From assembly GCA_012719545.1 (NCBI GenBank), contig JAAYAD010000069.1:1-64000 (forward strand): a DNA stretch of 64,000 nt. The letters run 5' to 3'. The position numbers were made by a program, and so were the translations under genes. Positions 44,265 to 53,758 of this stretch are shown here, piece by piece. The notes below the pieces were generated by a model. It saw only the letters and a program-made list of their open reading frames with translations, made no database searches and was not told where the DNA came from. This DNA is from Clostridiaceae bacterium (GTDB lineage: Bacteria > Bacillota > Clostridia > DSM-8532). Position 1 is the first letter of the stretch. Each line of letters starts with the position of its first letter.

Positions 44265-46181
44265 ATGGCTAAAAAAGTACTGATAATAGGTGCCGGCTAT
44301 GCAGGTATTGAGGCTGCCATAACTCTTAATAAGAAGAAAAAGAAGGACAACCTTGAAATTACACTCATTGATAAGAATGATTATCACACGCTGTTAACTG
44401 AGCTTCATGAGGTGGCAGGCAACAGAATACCTGAGGAAGGCATTCGTATTAATTTAAGAAGCATTTTTAAATACACAGATGTAAAAGTTGTTAAGGATGA
44501 AATTAAAAACTTTGACTTTGAGAACAAGAAGGTTTCATCAGATAATGCAGTTTATGATTATGACTATCTAATCCTTGCAATGGGAAGCTCCCCTAACTAC
44601 TTTGGAATTCCCGGACTTAAGGAGAACACCCTTCCTCTGTGGAGCTACGAGGATGCCATCAGAATTCGCGAGCATATTAAAAACTGCTTCTTACTTGCAA
44701 GCCAGGAGAAGGACATAAATAAGAAGAAGCGCCTTCTCACCTTTGTTGTTGCCGGTGCAGGCTTTACCGGTGTTGAGATGATTGGCGAGCTGGCAATCTG
44801 GGTTAAGTCTCTCTGTAAAGAATATGACATTGACCGCAAAGATGTGCGCCTTGTAATTGTAGATATGCTTCCTCGTATCTTAAATAACTTAAAAGAGGAA
44901 AACTCCATTAAGGCTCACAGATACCTTGAAAAGAAGCTTAAAGTTGAGGTAATGCTCAATACCCGCATAACAGGGGCTAATGAAAAGGGCCTGACATATG
45001 AAGGCGGAGAAATTGAAGCCGGAACTGTTATTTGGTCAGCAGGAATCAAGGCTGCCGACAGTGCAGACGAGCTTGAGCTTGAAAGAGTTAACCGCTCTAA
45101 GAGAATTAAGGTTGACGAATTCTGCAGAACCCAGTATGAAAACGTTTACTGCGTAGGCGATCTGGGCGGATTATCCGGTGAGAACGGCATGCCCTTTGCC
45201 GCAATGGTTGAGAATGCTATTCAGACTGCCCATGGTGCCGCTGAAAATATTCTTAATGACATCCGCGGCAAGGAGCAGAAGAAAGTTACAGTTAAATTCC
45301 ACGGAACCATGGTCAGCGTGGGCAACTACTTCTGTGTATCTGAGATAATGGGCAAGAGTCTTCCTGTATGGCTCTCAATTATAATGAAATTCCTTGTTAA
45401 CATCCATTATCTCTGGGAGATCACAGGATTCAGGGGTATTTCAAGATATCTGTACCATGAAGTTCTGGAGCGCAGACAAAGAAAGATATTTGTTGAAAAG
45501 CACTGGTCCACACGTATGCAAGCATGGTGGCTCACTCTCCTGCGTGTGTTCCTCGGCGGCATGTGGCTCTATGAAGGAATAGTCAAAGTTACAGAAGGCT
45601 GGTTTACATCACCCAAGCTTGCATCTTTCTTAGGAATGGCATCAGATGCAACCAGTGCGGCTACAGGATCAGCAACATATATTACACGTATAGATGAGAT
45701 TGTTAACATTAAAACAGGCATAATCAATTTCCTGCTTGGAACCGAATCCCGTCTGGTTGAGGGAGCCGTAATCAGTTCACAGCAATTTGCCAAGGTTGAC
45801 CTTTTCCGTTTTGGTGACTTCAGCCTTATGAACTGGTTCCTGCAGAACGTAGTTTTGGCTAACGACGGAGTTGCAATGTTCTTCCAGGTACTTGTAGTTA
45901 TCTTCGAAATCCTCGTTGGTCTGATGCTGTTGGGCGGTGCCTTCACCTTCATCGGTTCACTCATATCAGTTGGACTTTTGACCATGTTTATTACTTCAAC
46001 AGGTCTTTATAAAGACAGTTGGTGGATGATTTTCGCTTCCATAGCAACTATGGGCGGAGCAGGCAGAGCCTTCGGTTTGGACTACTACCTCATCCCCTGG
46101 CTGAACAATGTTTGGGAAAGCTTCTGGAAAAACAGAAAGTTCCGTCTCTTCTTCAAACATGGTCTTGACCGGTTTGACTGA
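44265..46181 (+). CDS. ndh2: type II NADH dehydrogenase with C-terminal membrane extension (Ndh2)
   Basis: A 638-aa protein. Residues 1-400 are an NDH-2 flavoenzyme: VLIIGAGYAGIEAA (about 4-17, FAD), VAGAGFTGVEMIGEL (NADH) and YCVGDLGGL (FAD). Residues from about 410 add a DoxX-like membrane part with several helices (LRVFLGGMWLYEGIVK; GALTF-type and GLDYYLIPW segments). The extension is a feature described for Ndh2 of flavin-based extracellular electron transfer, where it passes NADH electrons to a special quinone pool. GGAG precedes the ATG. Confidence 0.92.
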   Translation: MAKKVLIIGAGYAGIEAAITLNKKKKKDNLEITLIDKNDYHTLLTELHEVAGNRIPEEGIRINLRSIFKYTDVKVVKDEIKNFDFENKKVSSDNAVYDYDYLILAMGSSPNYFGIPGLKENTLPLWSYEDAIRIREHIKNCFLLASQEKDINKKKRLLTFVVAGAGFTGVEMIGELAIWVKSLCKEYDIDRKDVRLVIVDMLPRILNNLKEENSIKAHRYLEKKLKVEVMLNTRITGANEKGLTYEGGEIEAGTVIWSAGIKAADSADELELERVNRSKRIKVDEFCRTQYENVYCVGDLGGLSGENGMPFAAMVENAIQTAHGAAENILNDIRGKEQKKVTVKFHGTMVSVGNYFCVSEIMGKSLPVWLSIIMKFLVNIHYLWEITGFRGISRYLYHEVLERRQRKIFVEKHWSTRMQAWWLTLLRVFLGGMWLYEGIVKVTEGWFTSPKLASFLGMASDATSAATGSATYITRIDEIVNIKTGIINFLLGTESRLVEGAVISSQQFAKVDLFRFGDFSLMNWFLQNVVLANDGVAMFFQVLVVIFEILVGLMLLGGAFTFIGSLISVGLLTMFITSTGLYKDSWWMIFASIATMGGAGRAFGLDYYLIPWLNNVWESFWKNRKFRLFFKHGLDRFD

Positions 46182-46244
46182 TGTTCCATGAAAGCCCTCA
46201 TGTGATTTTTGCCTGAGCCATGCACTATTAGGAGGTTGGAAAAT

Positions 46245-47186
46245 TTGTGGGACAGATTCCCGGTCATAAAAGCGGAACTTGCAGCCTTTGAGGATTATCT
46301 GAAGTCAAGGCTTTCGTCCCGAATTGAATTTCTGGATATTGCGTCAAAAGGTGTGGTTTTATCGGGCGGAAAAAGGCTCCGCCCGGCCTTTACCATAATA
46401 GCTGCGCTGCACGGAGATTACAATCGCGAGCGTGTATTCCCTGCGGCGGCGGCAGTAGAAATACTGCATGCGGCAACCCTTATTCATGACGATATTATTG
46501 ACAATGCTAAAACTCGCAGAGGTCAAATGACGCTTTCAGAAAAACACAACATCAACCTTGCAGTTTATACGGGCGACTATTTGTTTGCCAAATCGCTGCG
46601 ACTTTTGGTTGATACAGGACTTAAGCCCGAAAAACTCAACGTGCTTGCAAGGACTATATCAATAATCTGCGAGTGTGAGATTGACCAATATATTGGCAAA
46701 TATGATATTGGCACAGTAAAAAACTATTTGAAGCGAATTATCGGAAAGACCGGCATGCTGTTTTCAGCATCTCTTATTCTGGGTGCAAAAACCGCCAACC
46801 TTTCCGATGATGTGGCAAGACTTTTCGGAAGATTTGGAAACAGCTTCGGTGCTGCTTTCCAGATTAGGGATGACCTGTTGGACATCCTCTCCGACCAGAA
46901 AACTGAAGGAAAACCCGTATTAAATGACCTCAAAGAAGGAATTGCCACACTCCCCATTATTATTTCAGCTTCCAAGAACCCGGAGCTGAGGGAAATGGTT
47001 AACGACTTCTTTGACGGCAACGGCGGCGATATAAATCAGTTAATACAAGCCGTTATTTCCTCTGGAGGAATTAAGGATTCCGAAAAGCTTAAGAACAGAT
47101 ATGTTCAGAAATGTAAAAGCTACATTGAACAAATGCCTAAAACACCTTACACCGATGCTCTGAATGAAATTGTGGACTGGCTGTAA
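46245..47186 (+). CDS. dmkB: polyprenyl diphosphate synthase (DmkB-like)
   Basis: A 313-aa trans-isoprenyl diphosphate synthase. The first aspartate-rich motif is HDDIIDNAKTRRG, the second IRDDLLDIL; both bind Mg-diphosphate. The start is TTG 46245: AGGAGG lies 9 bases before it, while an ATG further upstream is out of frame and stops at once. In extracellular electron transfer loci this enzyme (DmkB) makes the side chain of a dedicated demethylmenaquinone. The prenyltransferase partner DmkA is not in the window. Confidence 0.9.
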   Translation: MWDRFPVIKAELAAFEDYLKSRLSSRIEFLDIASKGVVLSGGKRLRPAFTIIAALHGDYNRERVFPAAAAVEILHAATLIHDDIIDNAKTRRGQMTLSEKHNINLAVYTGDYLFAKSLRLLVDTGLKPEKLNVLARTISIICECEIDQYIGKYDIGTVKNYLKRIIGKTGMLFSASLILGAKTANLSDDVARLFGRFGNSFGAAFQIRDDLLDILSDQKTEGKPVLNDLKEGIATLPIIISASKNPELREMVNDFFDGNGGDINQLIQAVISSGGIKDSEKLKNRYVQKCKSYIEQMPKTPYTDALNEIVDWL

Positions 47187-47247
47187 AGCCCGTTCACAAG
47201 GACATTCTTTGCATAAATATTTAAAAACCTTTAAGGAGGATATTTCT

Positions 47248-47766
47248 ATGAAAAAAGTCTTAGCACTCACATTGGTTGCAATTTTACTCGCTGGATGCGG
47301 TGCAGCAACCACAGTAAAAACCGGGCTCGGCCACACTGTTTCTATCGCCAGCTCAAAGGATGCAACTGCCGAAGCTGAAGGCGCTGCTCAGGTTGACACT
47401 GTTATGGCCGCTGTTTCTGTTGACAAGGCCGGAAAAATCGTTAGCGTTACCATTGATACCGCTCAGGTAAAGGTTAACTTTGACGCTACCGGTAAAATCA
47501 CTTCCAACAAGGATGAAAAGCCTGAGACCAAGGTTGAGAAAGGCGATGCCTATGGTATGAAGAAGAATTCCGGTATCGGCAAAGAGTGGTATGAGCAGAT
47601 TGCTGACCTTGAAAAGTGGATGGTTGGCAAGACCGTTGACCAGGTTAAAGCTATGAAGCTCAATGATGAAGGCAGACCTGCTGAAGCTGACCTTACTTCA
47701 AAGGTTACAATTCACGTAAATGACTACATCGAAGCAGTTTCAGAAGCAGTTGCAAATGCAAGATAA
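47248..47766 (+). CDS. pplA: PplA-like FMN-binding surface lipoprotein
   Basis: A 172-aa lipoprotein: signal peptide ending in a lipobox (LLAGC, Cys at about 16), then a small domain of alternating strands rich in Ala/Lys/Thr. It resembles PplA, the surface flavoprotein that passes electrons to external acceptors. The C-terminal DLTSKVT aligns with the FMN-transferase acceptor motif DxxSGAT at Asp, Ser and Thr, so the last Thr may carry FMN. AAGGAGG precedes the ATG. The ApbE-type gene follows. Naming is by domain and context. Confidence 0.75.
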   Translation: MKKVLALTLVAILLAGCGAATTVKTGLGHTVSIASSKDATAEAEGAAQVDTVMAAVSVDKAGKIVSVTIDTAQVKVNFDATGKITSNKDEKPETKVEKGDAYGMKKNSGIGKEWYEQIADLEKWMVGKTVDQVKAMKLNDEGRPAEADLTSKVTIHVNDYIEAVSEAVANAR

Positions 47767-47801
47767 TTGCCATTAATTTGGTACATAGTGTTAACCAATG
47801 A

Positions 47802-47829
47802 AGAACCCCTTCTTGACGGGAGGGGTTCT
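47802..47829 (+). terminator. hairpin between pplA-like and apbE-like genes
   Basis: AGAACCCCT pairs with AGGGGTTCT across an 11-nt loop, followed by the weak U tract CTTTACTATTATT. It may terminate partially, giving more lipoprotein than transferase. Confidence 0.6.
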
Positions 47830-47876
47830 CTTTACTATTATTAAGTTTGCTAACTTTCTGTTTAAAAGAGGATGGT

Positions 47877-48968
47877 ATGAAAAAATACAGCATAATTTGC
47901 CTTTTTATATGTGCCGCTGTCTTGCTGACCGGCTGCAATATTTTTGGAAAGGCTAATAACTCCGGATACGACAAATACAGCTATGAATTTCTGGGCACAT
48001 TTGATACTGTTGTGCAGATAATGGGTTATGCCAAAACTCAAAAGGAATTTGAGGATATGGCATCCATTGCAAAAAAACGTTTTGAAGAACTCAATAAGCT
48101 TTATGATGTATATAATAACTACGATGGAATAAATAATATCAAAACAATCAATGATAACGCCGGAATAAAACCTGTGGAAGTCTCCCAGGAGATTATAGAT
48201 CTGATTCTCTTCTCTAAGGAATGGTATTATAAAACCAATAGGAAATGCAATATAGCCTTGGGGTCAATGTTATATATATGGCATGAATACAGAGATGCCG
48301 GCATTAGTGACCCTGAAAATGCAAAACTTCCCCCCATGGACGATCTAAAAAAAGCCATGGAGCATACAGATATTGAAAAAGTAATTGTAAATGAGCAGAA
48401 TAAAACTGTTTTTCTGGCTGATAAAGATATGAGGCTCGATGTTGGCGCGGTAGCCAAAGGATTTGCCAGTGAAATCGTAGTACAAGAGCTTATGGAAAAA
48501 GGATATACCGGGTTTATTATAAGCTCCGGAGGCAATGTCAGAACCGTGGGCAAGCCTTTGGACGGAGTAAGGATTAAATGGGGAATTGGAATTCAGAATC
48601 CTGACGGCAACGCTCTTGATCCTAATGACCCTCCCCTGGACATAGTATTCCTCACTGACAAATCTGTGGTAACCAGCGGCGACTACCAGCGCTATTACAT
48701 TGTTGACGGCAAAAAATATCATCATTTAATTGACCCTGAAACCTTGATGCCCGCTGATTATTTCCGCTCGGTTGTTGCTATTGTAGAGGATTCCGGCCTT
48801 GCCGACTTTATGTCCACAACACTTTATTTAACTCCTTTTGATGAAGGCTACGAGCTTGCTCAATCCCTTGGAATTGAAGCAGTATGGATTATGAATGATG
48901 GAACCATTAAGGCTACTCCGGGGGCTGAAAAAATAATGAAGAGCAAAGGTGCCACTGCAACCGAGTAA
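47877..48968 (+). CDS. fmnB: FAD:protein FMN transferase (ApbE family)
   Basis: A 363-aa lipoprotein (lipobox LLTGC, Cys at about 19) of the ApbE family. It has the early FDTVVQIMGY, the core MRLDVGAVAKGFASE (about 182-196), and SSGGNVRTVG, as well as the metal-binding segment SVVTSGDYQRYY. Such enzymes cleave FAD and attach FMN to Ser/Thr of exported proteins. Its place behind the PplA-like gene makes that lipoprotein the likely substrate. The start is ATG 47877 with GAGG upstream. Confidence 0.92.
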   Translation: MKKYSIICLFICAAVLLTGCNIFGKANNSGYDKYSYEFLGTFDTVVQIMGYAKTQKEFEDMASIAKKRFEELNKLYDVYNNYDGINNIKTINDNAGIKPVEVSQEIIDLILFSKEWYYKTNRKCNIALGSMLYIWHEYRDAGISDPENAKLPPMDDLKKAMEHTDIEKVIVNEQNKTVFLADKDMRLDVGAVAKGFASEIVVQELMEKGYTGFIISSGGNVRTVGKPLDGVRIKWGIGIQNPDGNALDPNDPPLDIVFLTDKSVVTSGDYQRYYIVDGKKYHHLIDPETLMPADYFRSVVAIVEDSGLADFMSTTLYLTPFDEGYELAQSLGIEAVWIMNDGTIKATPGAEKIMKSKGATATE

Positions 48969-49034
48969 TATATAAATGCCGTGTTTTTTTGCCAGGGAGC
49001 ATCTCCCACTCAAGAAATTTTGTGAGGTGTTGGT

Positions 49035-49376
49035 ATGAAAATAAAGGAGTTTAAGTTTGACCGAGGCTGGAAGCTATTATTTTATTTTGATATACTTCTT
49101 CCTGTTATCATTTATGTTATAGCCTTTATATCGGGTACTTCCTGGTTTGCATCACTTTTTCATTCATATGAAATGTTTATTGTAAGCCCCATTCCCAATA
49201 TACAAGCACTATCTGGCATAGTTGGCCTTATTTATCATGTGGGAATATTAGCTTATACTTTAATCAGAAAGAACTATAAGGATTTTGCTGTCTGCTTAAT
49301 TATATCCCTTATTATCGCTGCCTTCTTCCTGACTGAATTGAACTACACTATACTCAGGCCTCTGAATTTTGCATAA
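49035..49376 (+). CDS. three-helix membrane protein, function unknown
   Basis: A 113-aa protein with three hydrophobic helices (about 17-35, 58-78 and 84-103). GAGGTG precedes the ATG. It lies 66 bases behind the ApbE-type gene and could be the last gene of the electron transfer locus. I do not recognise a family. Confidence 0.6.
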   Translation: MKIKEFKFDRGWKLLFYFDILLPVIIYVIAFISGTSWFASLFHSYEMFIVSPIPNIQALSGIVGLIYHVGILAYTLIRKNYKDFAVCLIISLIIAAFFLTELNYTILRPLNFA

Positions 49377-49477
49377 AATAATGCCGCGTTTACTTTAGCT
49401 GCATAATTACAGAGGAATCAGCTATCGGTTTAAATTTAAAAATGCAATATTGAACAGGCAAAACAAAGGGAAACGGG

Positions 49478-50257
49478 ATGGATATGGAACAAGTAAATGT
49501 CTGGTATCTTTCTCACAGCGGGTTTGCTGTAAGTTTTAAAAACTCATTATTTTTATTTGACTATTACCTGGATGAAGCTGATGACAATGGCAAAGCCAAG
49601 GGTGATGGCGATAATCAAACTTGTCTGGATAAAGGCATTGTCCGTCCTGATGATATTGCCTCATACGAAAGGATCTATGTTTTTGCATCCCATCGCCACC
49701 CTGACCATTTTTATCCGGTTATATTAACATGGAAAGAGCATCTTCCCCAGGCTCAATTCTTTTTATCAAGCGATATTCCCAAAAAACACCGCAAGGATTG
49801 GACAATCCTTTTAAAGCCCTACGAAAATTACGAGGACAATGACATAAAAATAAGAACCTTCAAATCAACCGATGAAGGAGTTGCATTCCTTGTTGAAAAG
49901 GACAATGTAGTTATATATCATGCCGGGGATTTAAACTGGTGGCATTGGGATGAAGAGCCTTTTCACTGGAATAAGGATATGGAGGCAAAGTACAAAAAGG
50001 AAGTCTCTCAAATCCAGAACTATCAAATTGATATAGCTTTTCTTCCGACAGACCCCAGACAGGAAAAAGCGGAATTTTGGGGTATTTCATGGTTTCTTGA
50101 GCATGTGGATGTTAAAGTGGTCTTTCCCATGCACTTCTGGGATGATTACAGCATAATGGACAGAATTAAGACAGAAGCCCAGCACAATCCCCTGTTCAGA
50201 AAAATAAACACAATTTCCTCAAGGGGACAGCACTGGACTTTGCAAGCAGGGCATTAA
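49478..50257 (+). CDS. MBL-fold metallo-hydrolase
   Basis: A 259-aa metallo-beta-lactamase-fold protein. The metal motif HRHPDH (HxHxDH) is at about 71-76, and late conserved residues include YHAGDLNWWHWDEEPFHW and PMHFWDD. It is predicted cytosolic and not a classic beta-lactamase; it looks like an UlaG-like or tRNase-like hydrolase, with the substrate unknown. The start is ATG 49478 with a GGG-rich site upstream. Confidence 0.82.
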   Translation: MDMEQVNVWYLSHSGFAVSFKNSLFLFDYYLDEADDNGKAKGDGDNQTCLDKGIVRPDDIASYERIYVFASHRHPDHFYPVILTWKEHLPQAQFFLSSDIPKKHRKDWTILLKPYENYEDNDIKIRTFKSTDEGVAFLVEKDNVVIYHAGDLNWWHWDEEPFHWNKDMEAKYKKEVSQIQNYQIDIAFLPTDPRQEKAEFWGISWFLEHVDVKVVFPMHFWDDYSIMDRIKTEAQHNPLFRKINTISSRGQHWTLQAGH

Positions 50258-50292
50258 AAAATGCCTTATTTTTTTGCACAAATCATGTAATT

Positions 50293-51588
50293 TTAAAGCT
50301 GAAAAGGCTTATTCAGCGGTTTATGGGTAAAGGTTCTTCTCTTTTCGGCATAGTCAGCAACTATATGACCGTCACCTATCACCTTGTATTTATAGGTTAC
50401 AAGCCCATCCAGCCCTACGGGGCCCCTTGCATGGATTTTATTGGTGCTTATACCTACCTCCGCTCCAAAACCAAACCTAAATCCGTCACTGAATCGTGTT
50501 GAGCAGTTGGCAAACACATCGCCTGAGTCAACATAGTTGAGGAACTTTTCAATCTTGCTCCTGTTTGTTGAAACAATTGCATCGGTATGGCCAGAGCCAT
50601 ATGTATTGATATGTTCTATGGCCTCATCAATACTTCCTACTACTTTAATGGAAAGTATATAGTCAAGGTACTCGGTTTTCCAGTCCTCTTCGGTTGCCTC
50701 TTTGCATTCTATAATTCTGCGGGTCTTTTCACATCCTCTTACTTCAACATTCCTTTTATCAAGCTCTGTTTTAAGCAAACCAAGAAATGCCGGAGCTATT
50801 CTTTCATGAACCAAAAGGGTTTCCAGAGCATTGCAAACCGCCACATACTGGGTTTTGGAGTCTATAACAATATCCAGAGCTTTTTTTATGTCGGCATCCT
50901 CATCCACATAGCAGTGGCATATGCCGTCAGCATGACCCAGCACAGGAATTCTGGAATTATCCATAATATAGCGGACAAATTCATTGGAGCCGCGGGGAAT
51001 TATAAGGTCAACATATTTGTCCATTTTCAGCATTTCTGAAACCTCATCCCGGTTCTCCAAAAGATTTATCCAATTCTCAGGAAGTCCCGCTTCCTTTGTG
51101 GCAGACAAAATTGTTTCAAAAAGGATGCGGTTGGTATTGGAAGCCTCTCTTCCCCCTTTTAATAAAACAGCGTTGCCGCTTTTTAAGCAAAGGGTTGAAA
51201 TCTGTACAAGGGCGTCGGGGCGTGACTCAAAAATAATGCCAATAAGTCCTATGGGACAGCTGACCCTGTAAAGATTAAGGCCTTCATCCAGTTGGGTTGA
51301 CATAAGAGTCTTTCCTACCGGGTCTTCCAGAGAAGTTAAGCTCTTTATTCCATCCAAAACTTCGTCCAGCTTTTTATTGTCAAACTTAAGCCTTTTAAGG
51401 AGAGGACCTGGAAGATTCTCTTCCTGGCTTCTTTTTAAATCTTCCTCATTGGCCTTAACTATTGATTCTCTGTTATCATTAAGCTTTTTGGCAATCAAGC
51501 CAAGAGCATTGTTTTTTCTTTCGGTGCTGATTCCTGAAAGTATTATGGCTGCCTTCTTCGCCTTTTGGGCCATCAGTTCGACGGACAT
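50293..51588 (-). CDS. proA: gamma-glutamyl phosphate reductase
   Basis: A 431-aa aldehyde-dehydrogenase-fold enzyme reducing gamma-glutamyl phosphate to glutamate semialdehyde in proline synthesis. It has IIFESRPDALVQISTLCLKSG (split: IIFESRPDA, LKSGNAVLLKGG), IPRGSNEFVRYI and the nucleophile region YVAVCNALETLLVH with Cys. GGAGGTGG precedes the ATG. proB is not adjacent, although the two usually share an operon. An extended -10 (TGGTATACT) is seen upstream at about 51625-51633. Confidence 0.96.
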   Translation of the reverse strand: MSVELMAQKAKKAAIILSGISTERKNNALGLIAKKLNDNRESIVKANEEDLKRSQEENLPGPLLKRLKFDNKKLDEVLDGIKSLTSLEDPVGKTLMSTQLDEGLNLYRVSCPIGLIGIIFESRPDALVQISTLCLKSGNAVLLKGGREASNTNRILFETILSATKEAGLPENWINLLENRDEVSEMLKMDKYVDLIIPRGSNEFVRYIMDNSRIPVLGHADGICHCYVDEDADIKKALDIVIDSKTQYVAVCNALETLLVHERIAPAFLGLLKTELDKRNVEVRGCEKTRRIIECKEATEEDWKTEYLDYILSIKVVGSIDEAIEHINTYGSGHTDAIVSTNRSKIEKFLNYVDSGDVFANCSTRFSDGFRFGFGAEVGISTNKIHARGPVGLDGLVTYKYKVIGDGHIVADYAEKRRTFTHKPLNKPFQL

Positions 51589-51684
51589 TTAAGCCACCTC
51601 CGGCATGTATGTTTTTTAAACTTAAGTATACCATGAAATTGCGGTCAATAAAACCTGAAACCTAAATATATGTTTAAATGTTCC

Positions 51685-51713
51685 TTGACGGGCTTATCAT
51701 TAAACTATTAATA
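51685..51713 (+). promoter_or_regulatory. candidate promoter of prfC
   Basis: TTGACG (51685-51690), 17-base spacer, TTAATA (51708-51713), about 45 bases before the TTG start of prfC. Confidence 0.45.
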
Positions 51714-51758
51714 TATAATCTGTACGCTAAAAAAGATATTGAATGAGAGGGAAAAGCA

Positions 51759-53354
51759 TTGGCTATCTCAAAAGAAGAATTAAAAGCTGAAATAGAACGC
51801 AGAAGGACGTTTGCGATAATATCCCACCCTGACGCAGGTAAAACCACATTAACCGAAAAGCTTTTGCTTTACGGAGGCGCCATCCATATGGCCGGTTCTG
51901 TAAAGGCCAGAAAAGCAGCCAAGCACGCAGTTTCAGACTGGATGGAAATTGAAAAGCAGCGTGGTATTTCGGTTACTTCCAGTGTAATGCAGTTTAACTA
52001 TGGAGGTTACTGCATCAATATTCTTGACACCCCCGGACACCAGGACTTCAGTGAAGACACCTACCGTACCCTGGTTGCTGCAGACAGCGCCGTTATGCTT
52101 ATAGACGGAGCCAAGGGTGTTGAAGCACAAACAATTAAGCTTTTCCATGTCTGTAAAATGAGGGGTATTCCCATTTTTACATTCATAAACAAAATGGACC
52201 GAGCCAGTAAGGACCCCTTTGCCTTAATGCAGGAAATTGAAGATGTGCTTGGCATAAGGTCATATCCCATGAACTGGCCCATTGGAACCGACGGAGATTT
52301 TAAAGGAGTTTACAACCGCCAGCTAAAGCAGATTGAGCTTTTTACCAGCGACAGAACCCATGGTCAGACAATAATCAACTCCACTAAAGCCGGAGTTGAA
52401 GATCCTGTATTTAAGGACCTTCTTGGTGAGCCTTACTACTCAAGGCTTGTTGAGGAAATTGAGCTTCTTGATATGGCCGGTGACGATTTTGATATAGGCA
52501 AGGTCTTAAAGGGCGAGCTTACACCAATCTTTTTCGGAAGTGCTATGACCAACTTTGGTGTTGAGCCTTTCCTGGAAGAGTTCCTAAAGCTTTCTCCCTG
52601 CCCCGGTCCTCAGGAATTTGTGGAGAAAGTGGTTGAGCCTGATGATAATAATTTTACAGGTTTTATCTTTAAAATTCAGGCTAATATGAATCCCAACCAC
52701 CGTGACAGAATTGCCTTTTTAAAGATCTGCTCCGGTGTATTTGAAAGCGGAATGCAGGTTATTCACAGCAGGACAGGAAAGCCCATAAGGCTTACTCAGC
52801 CCCAGCAGTTTATGGCTCAGGAACGTGAGATTATTGACAAGGCATATCCCGGTGATATTGTGGGACTCTTTGACCCCGGCATTTTCGGTATTGGAGATGC
52901 TTTAAGCTCATCAGGAAATATAACCTTCAAGGGTATTCCTTCCTTCCCTGCCGAGCATTTTGCAAGGGTAATGGCGAAAGATACCATGAAGCGCAAGCAG
53001 TTCTTAAAAGGTATCATTCAGCTTTCGGAAGAAGGAACTATCCAGATATACAAACAGCCGGATATAGGTGTTGAGGAATTCATTATCGGAGCCGTAGGCG
53101 TGCTGCAGTTTGAGGTTTTGGAATACAGGCTTAAAAATGAATATAACGTGGACATTAAGCTTAGCAGGCTTAATTACAGGCATGCCCGCTGGATAAGCGA
53201 GACTCCCTGTGACCCTCATGACCTGAATCTGACCTCATCCACCATGATTGTTCTGGATCAGCATGAGAACTTTGTTCTTCTGTTTGAAAACGACTGGTCC
53301 ATCCAATGGGCTCTTGACAGAAACAAAGGTCTTGTTTTAAGAGATATTTCTTAA
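51759..53354 (+). CDS. prfC: peptide chain release factor 3
   Basis: A 531-aa translational GTPase that recycles RF1/RF2 from the ribosome. G1 is SHPDAGKTTL, G2/G3 include RGISVTSSVMQF and DTPGHQDFSEDT, and G4 is NKMDR. Full length for RF3. The start is TTG with AGAGGG 7 bases upstream. It is monocistronic. Confidence 0.95.
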   Translation: MAISKEELKAEIERRRTFAIISHPDAGKTTLTEKLLLYGGAIHMAGSVKARKAAKHAVSDWMEIEKQRGISVTSSVMQFNYGGYCINILDTPGHQDFSEDTYRTLVAADSAVMLIDGAKGVEAQTIKLFHVCKMRGIPIFTFINKMDRASKDPFALMQEIEDVLGIRSYPMNWPIGTDGDFKGVYNRQLKQIELFTSDRTHGQTIINSTKAGVEDPVFKDLLGEPYYSRLVEEIELLDMAGDDFDIGKVLKGELTPIFFGSAMTNFGVEPFLEEFLKLSPCPGPQEFVEKVVEPDDNNFTGFIFKIQANMNPNHRDRIAFLKICSGVFESGMQVIHSRTGKPIRLTQPQQFMAQEREIIDKAYPGDIVGLFDPGIFGIGDALSSSGNITFKGIPSFPAEHFARVMAKDTMKRKQFLKGIIQLSEEGTIQIYKQPDIGVEEFIIGAVGVLQFEVLEYRLKNEYNVDIKLSRLNYRHARWISETPCDPHDLNLTSSTMIVLDQHENFVLLFENDWSIQWALDRNKGLVLRDIS

Positions 53355-53373
53355 ATATCTTACGTGTATAAAA

Positions 53374-53414
53374 AAGCAAACCCCCTACGTAAAGTTACGA
53401 AAGGGGGTTTGCTT
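53374..53414. terminator. bidirectional terminator between prfC and yneA
   Basis: AAGCAAACCCCCT (53374-53386) pairs with AGGGGGTTTGCTT (53402-53414), with an inner CGTAA/TTACG helix. The U tract is best on the minus strand (TTTTTTATA), serving the LysM-protein gene. Confidence 0.85.
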
Positions 53415-53449
53415 CATTATGGGGAATATCATATTAAAGCAACAAGGCT

Positions 53450-53746
53450 TTAGGGCAGCATAATTATTTGACCTGCATATATATTGTCGCTGGTTATATT
53501 GTTAAGCTCTTTTATTTTGTATATATAATATCTTATATCGCCGTCAGGATTATTATTGAGGGCAATGTCCCAAAGGGTATCCCCTTTCCGGACAACAACA
53601 TAGTTGCTGCTTATATCCTGATCATTTACTTTATCTGAAGATGCCGCAACATTAATAATGAGTTTTCCAAATACGGCTATCATTATAAAAATCATCAGAA
53701 CAGCTGCAAAACGTTTTCTATTTTTTAAAACAAGCCTTCTTCTCAT
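53450..53746 (-). CDS. yneA: YneA-like LysM cell-division suppressor
   Basis: A 98-aa protein: basic start, transmembrane helix (about 14-33) and an extracytoplasmic LysM domain (VVRKGDTLWDIA ... NIYAGQIIML). The ATG 53746 has GGAGGG upstream; the longer frame runs back over the promoter. Divergent placement next to lexA with SOS boxes matches Bacillus yneA, which delays division during DNA damage. Confidence 0.85.
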   Translation of the reverse strand: MRRRLVLKNRKRFAAVLMIFIMIAVFGKLIINVAASSDKVNDQDISSNYVVVRKGDTLWDIALNNNPDGDIRYYIYKIKELNNITSDNIYAGQIIMLP

Positions 53747-53758
53747 ATTCGACCCTCC

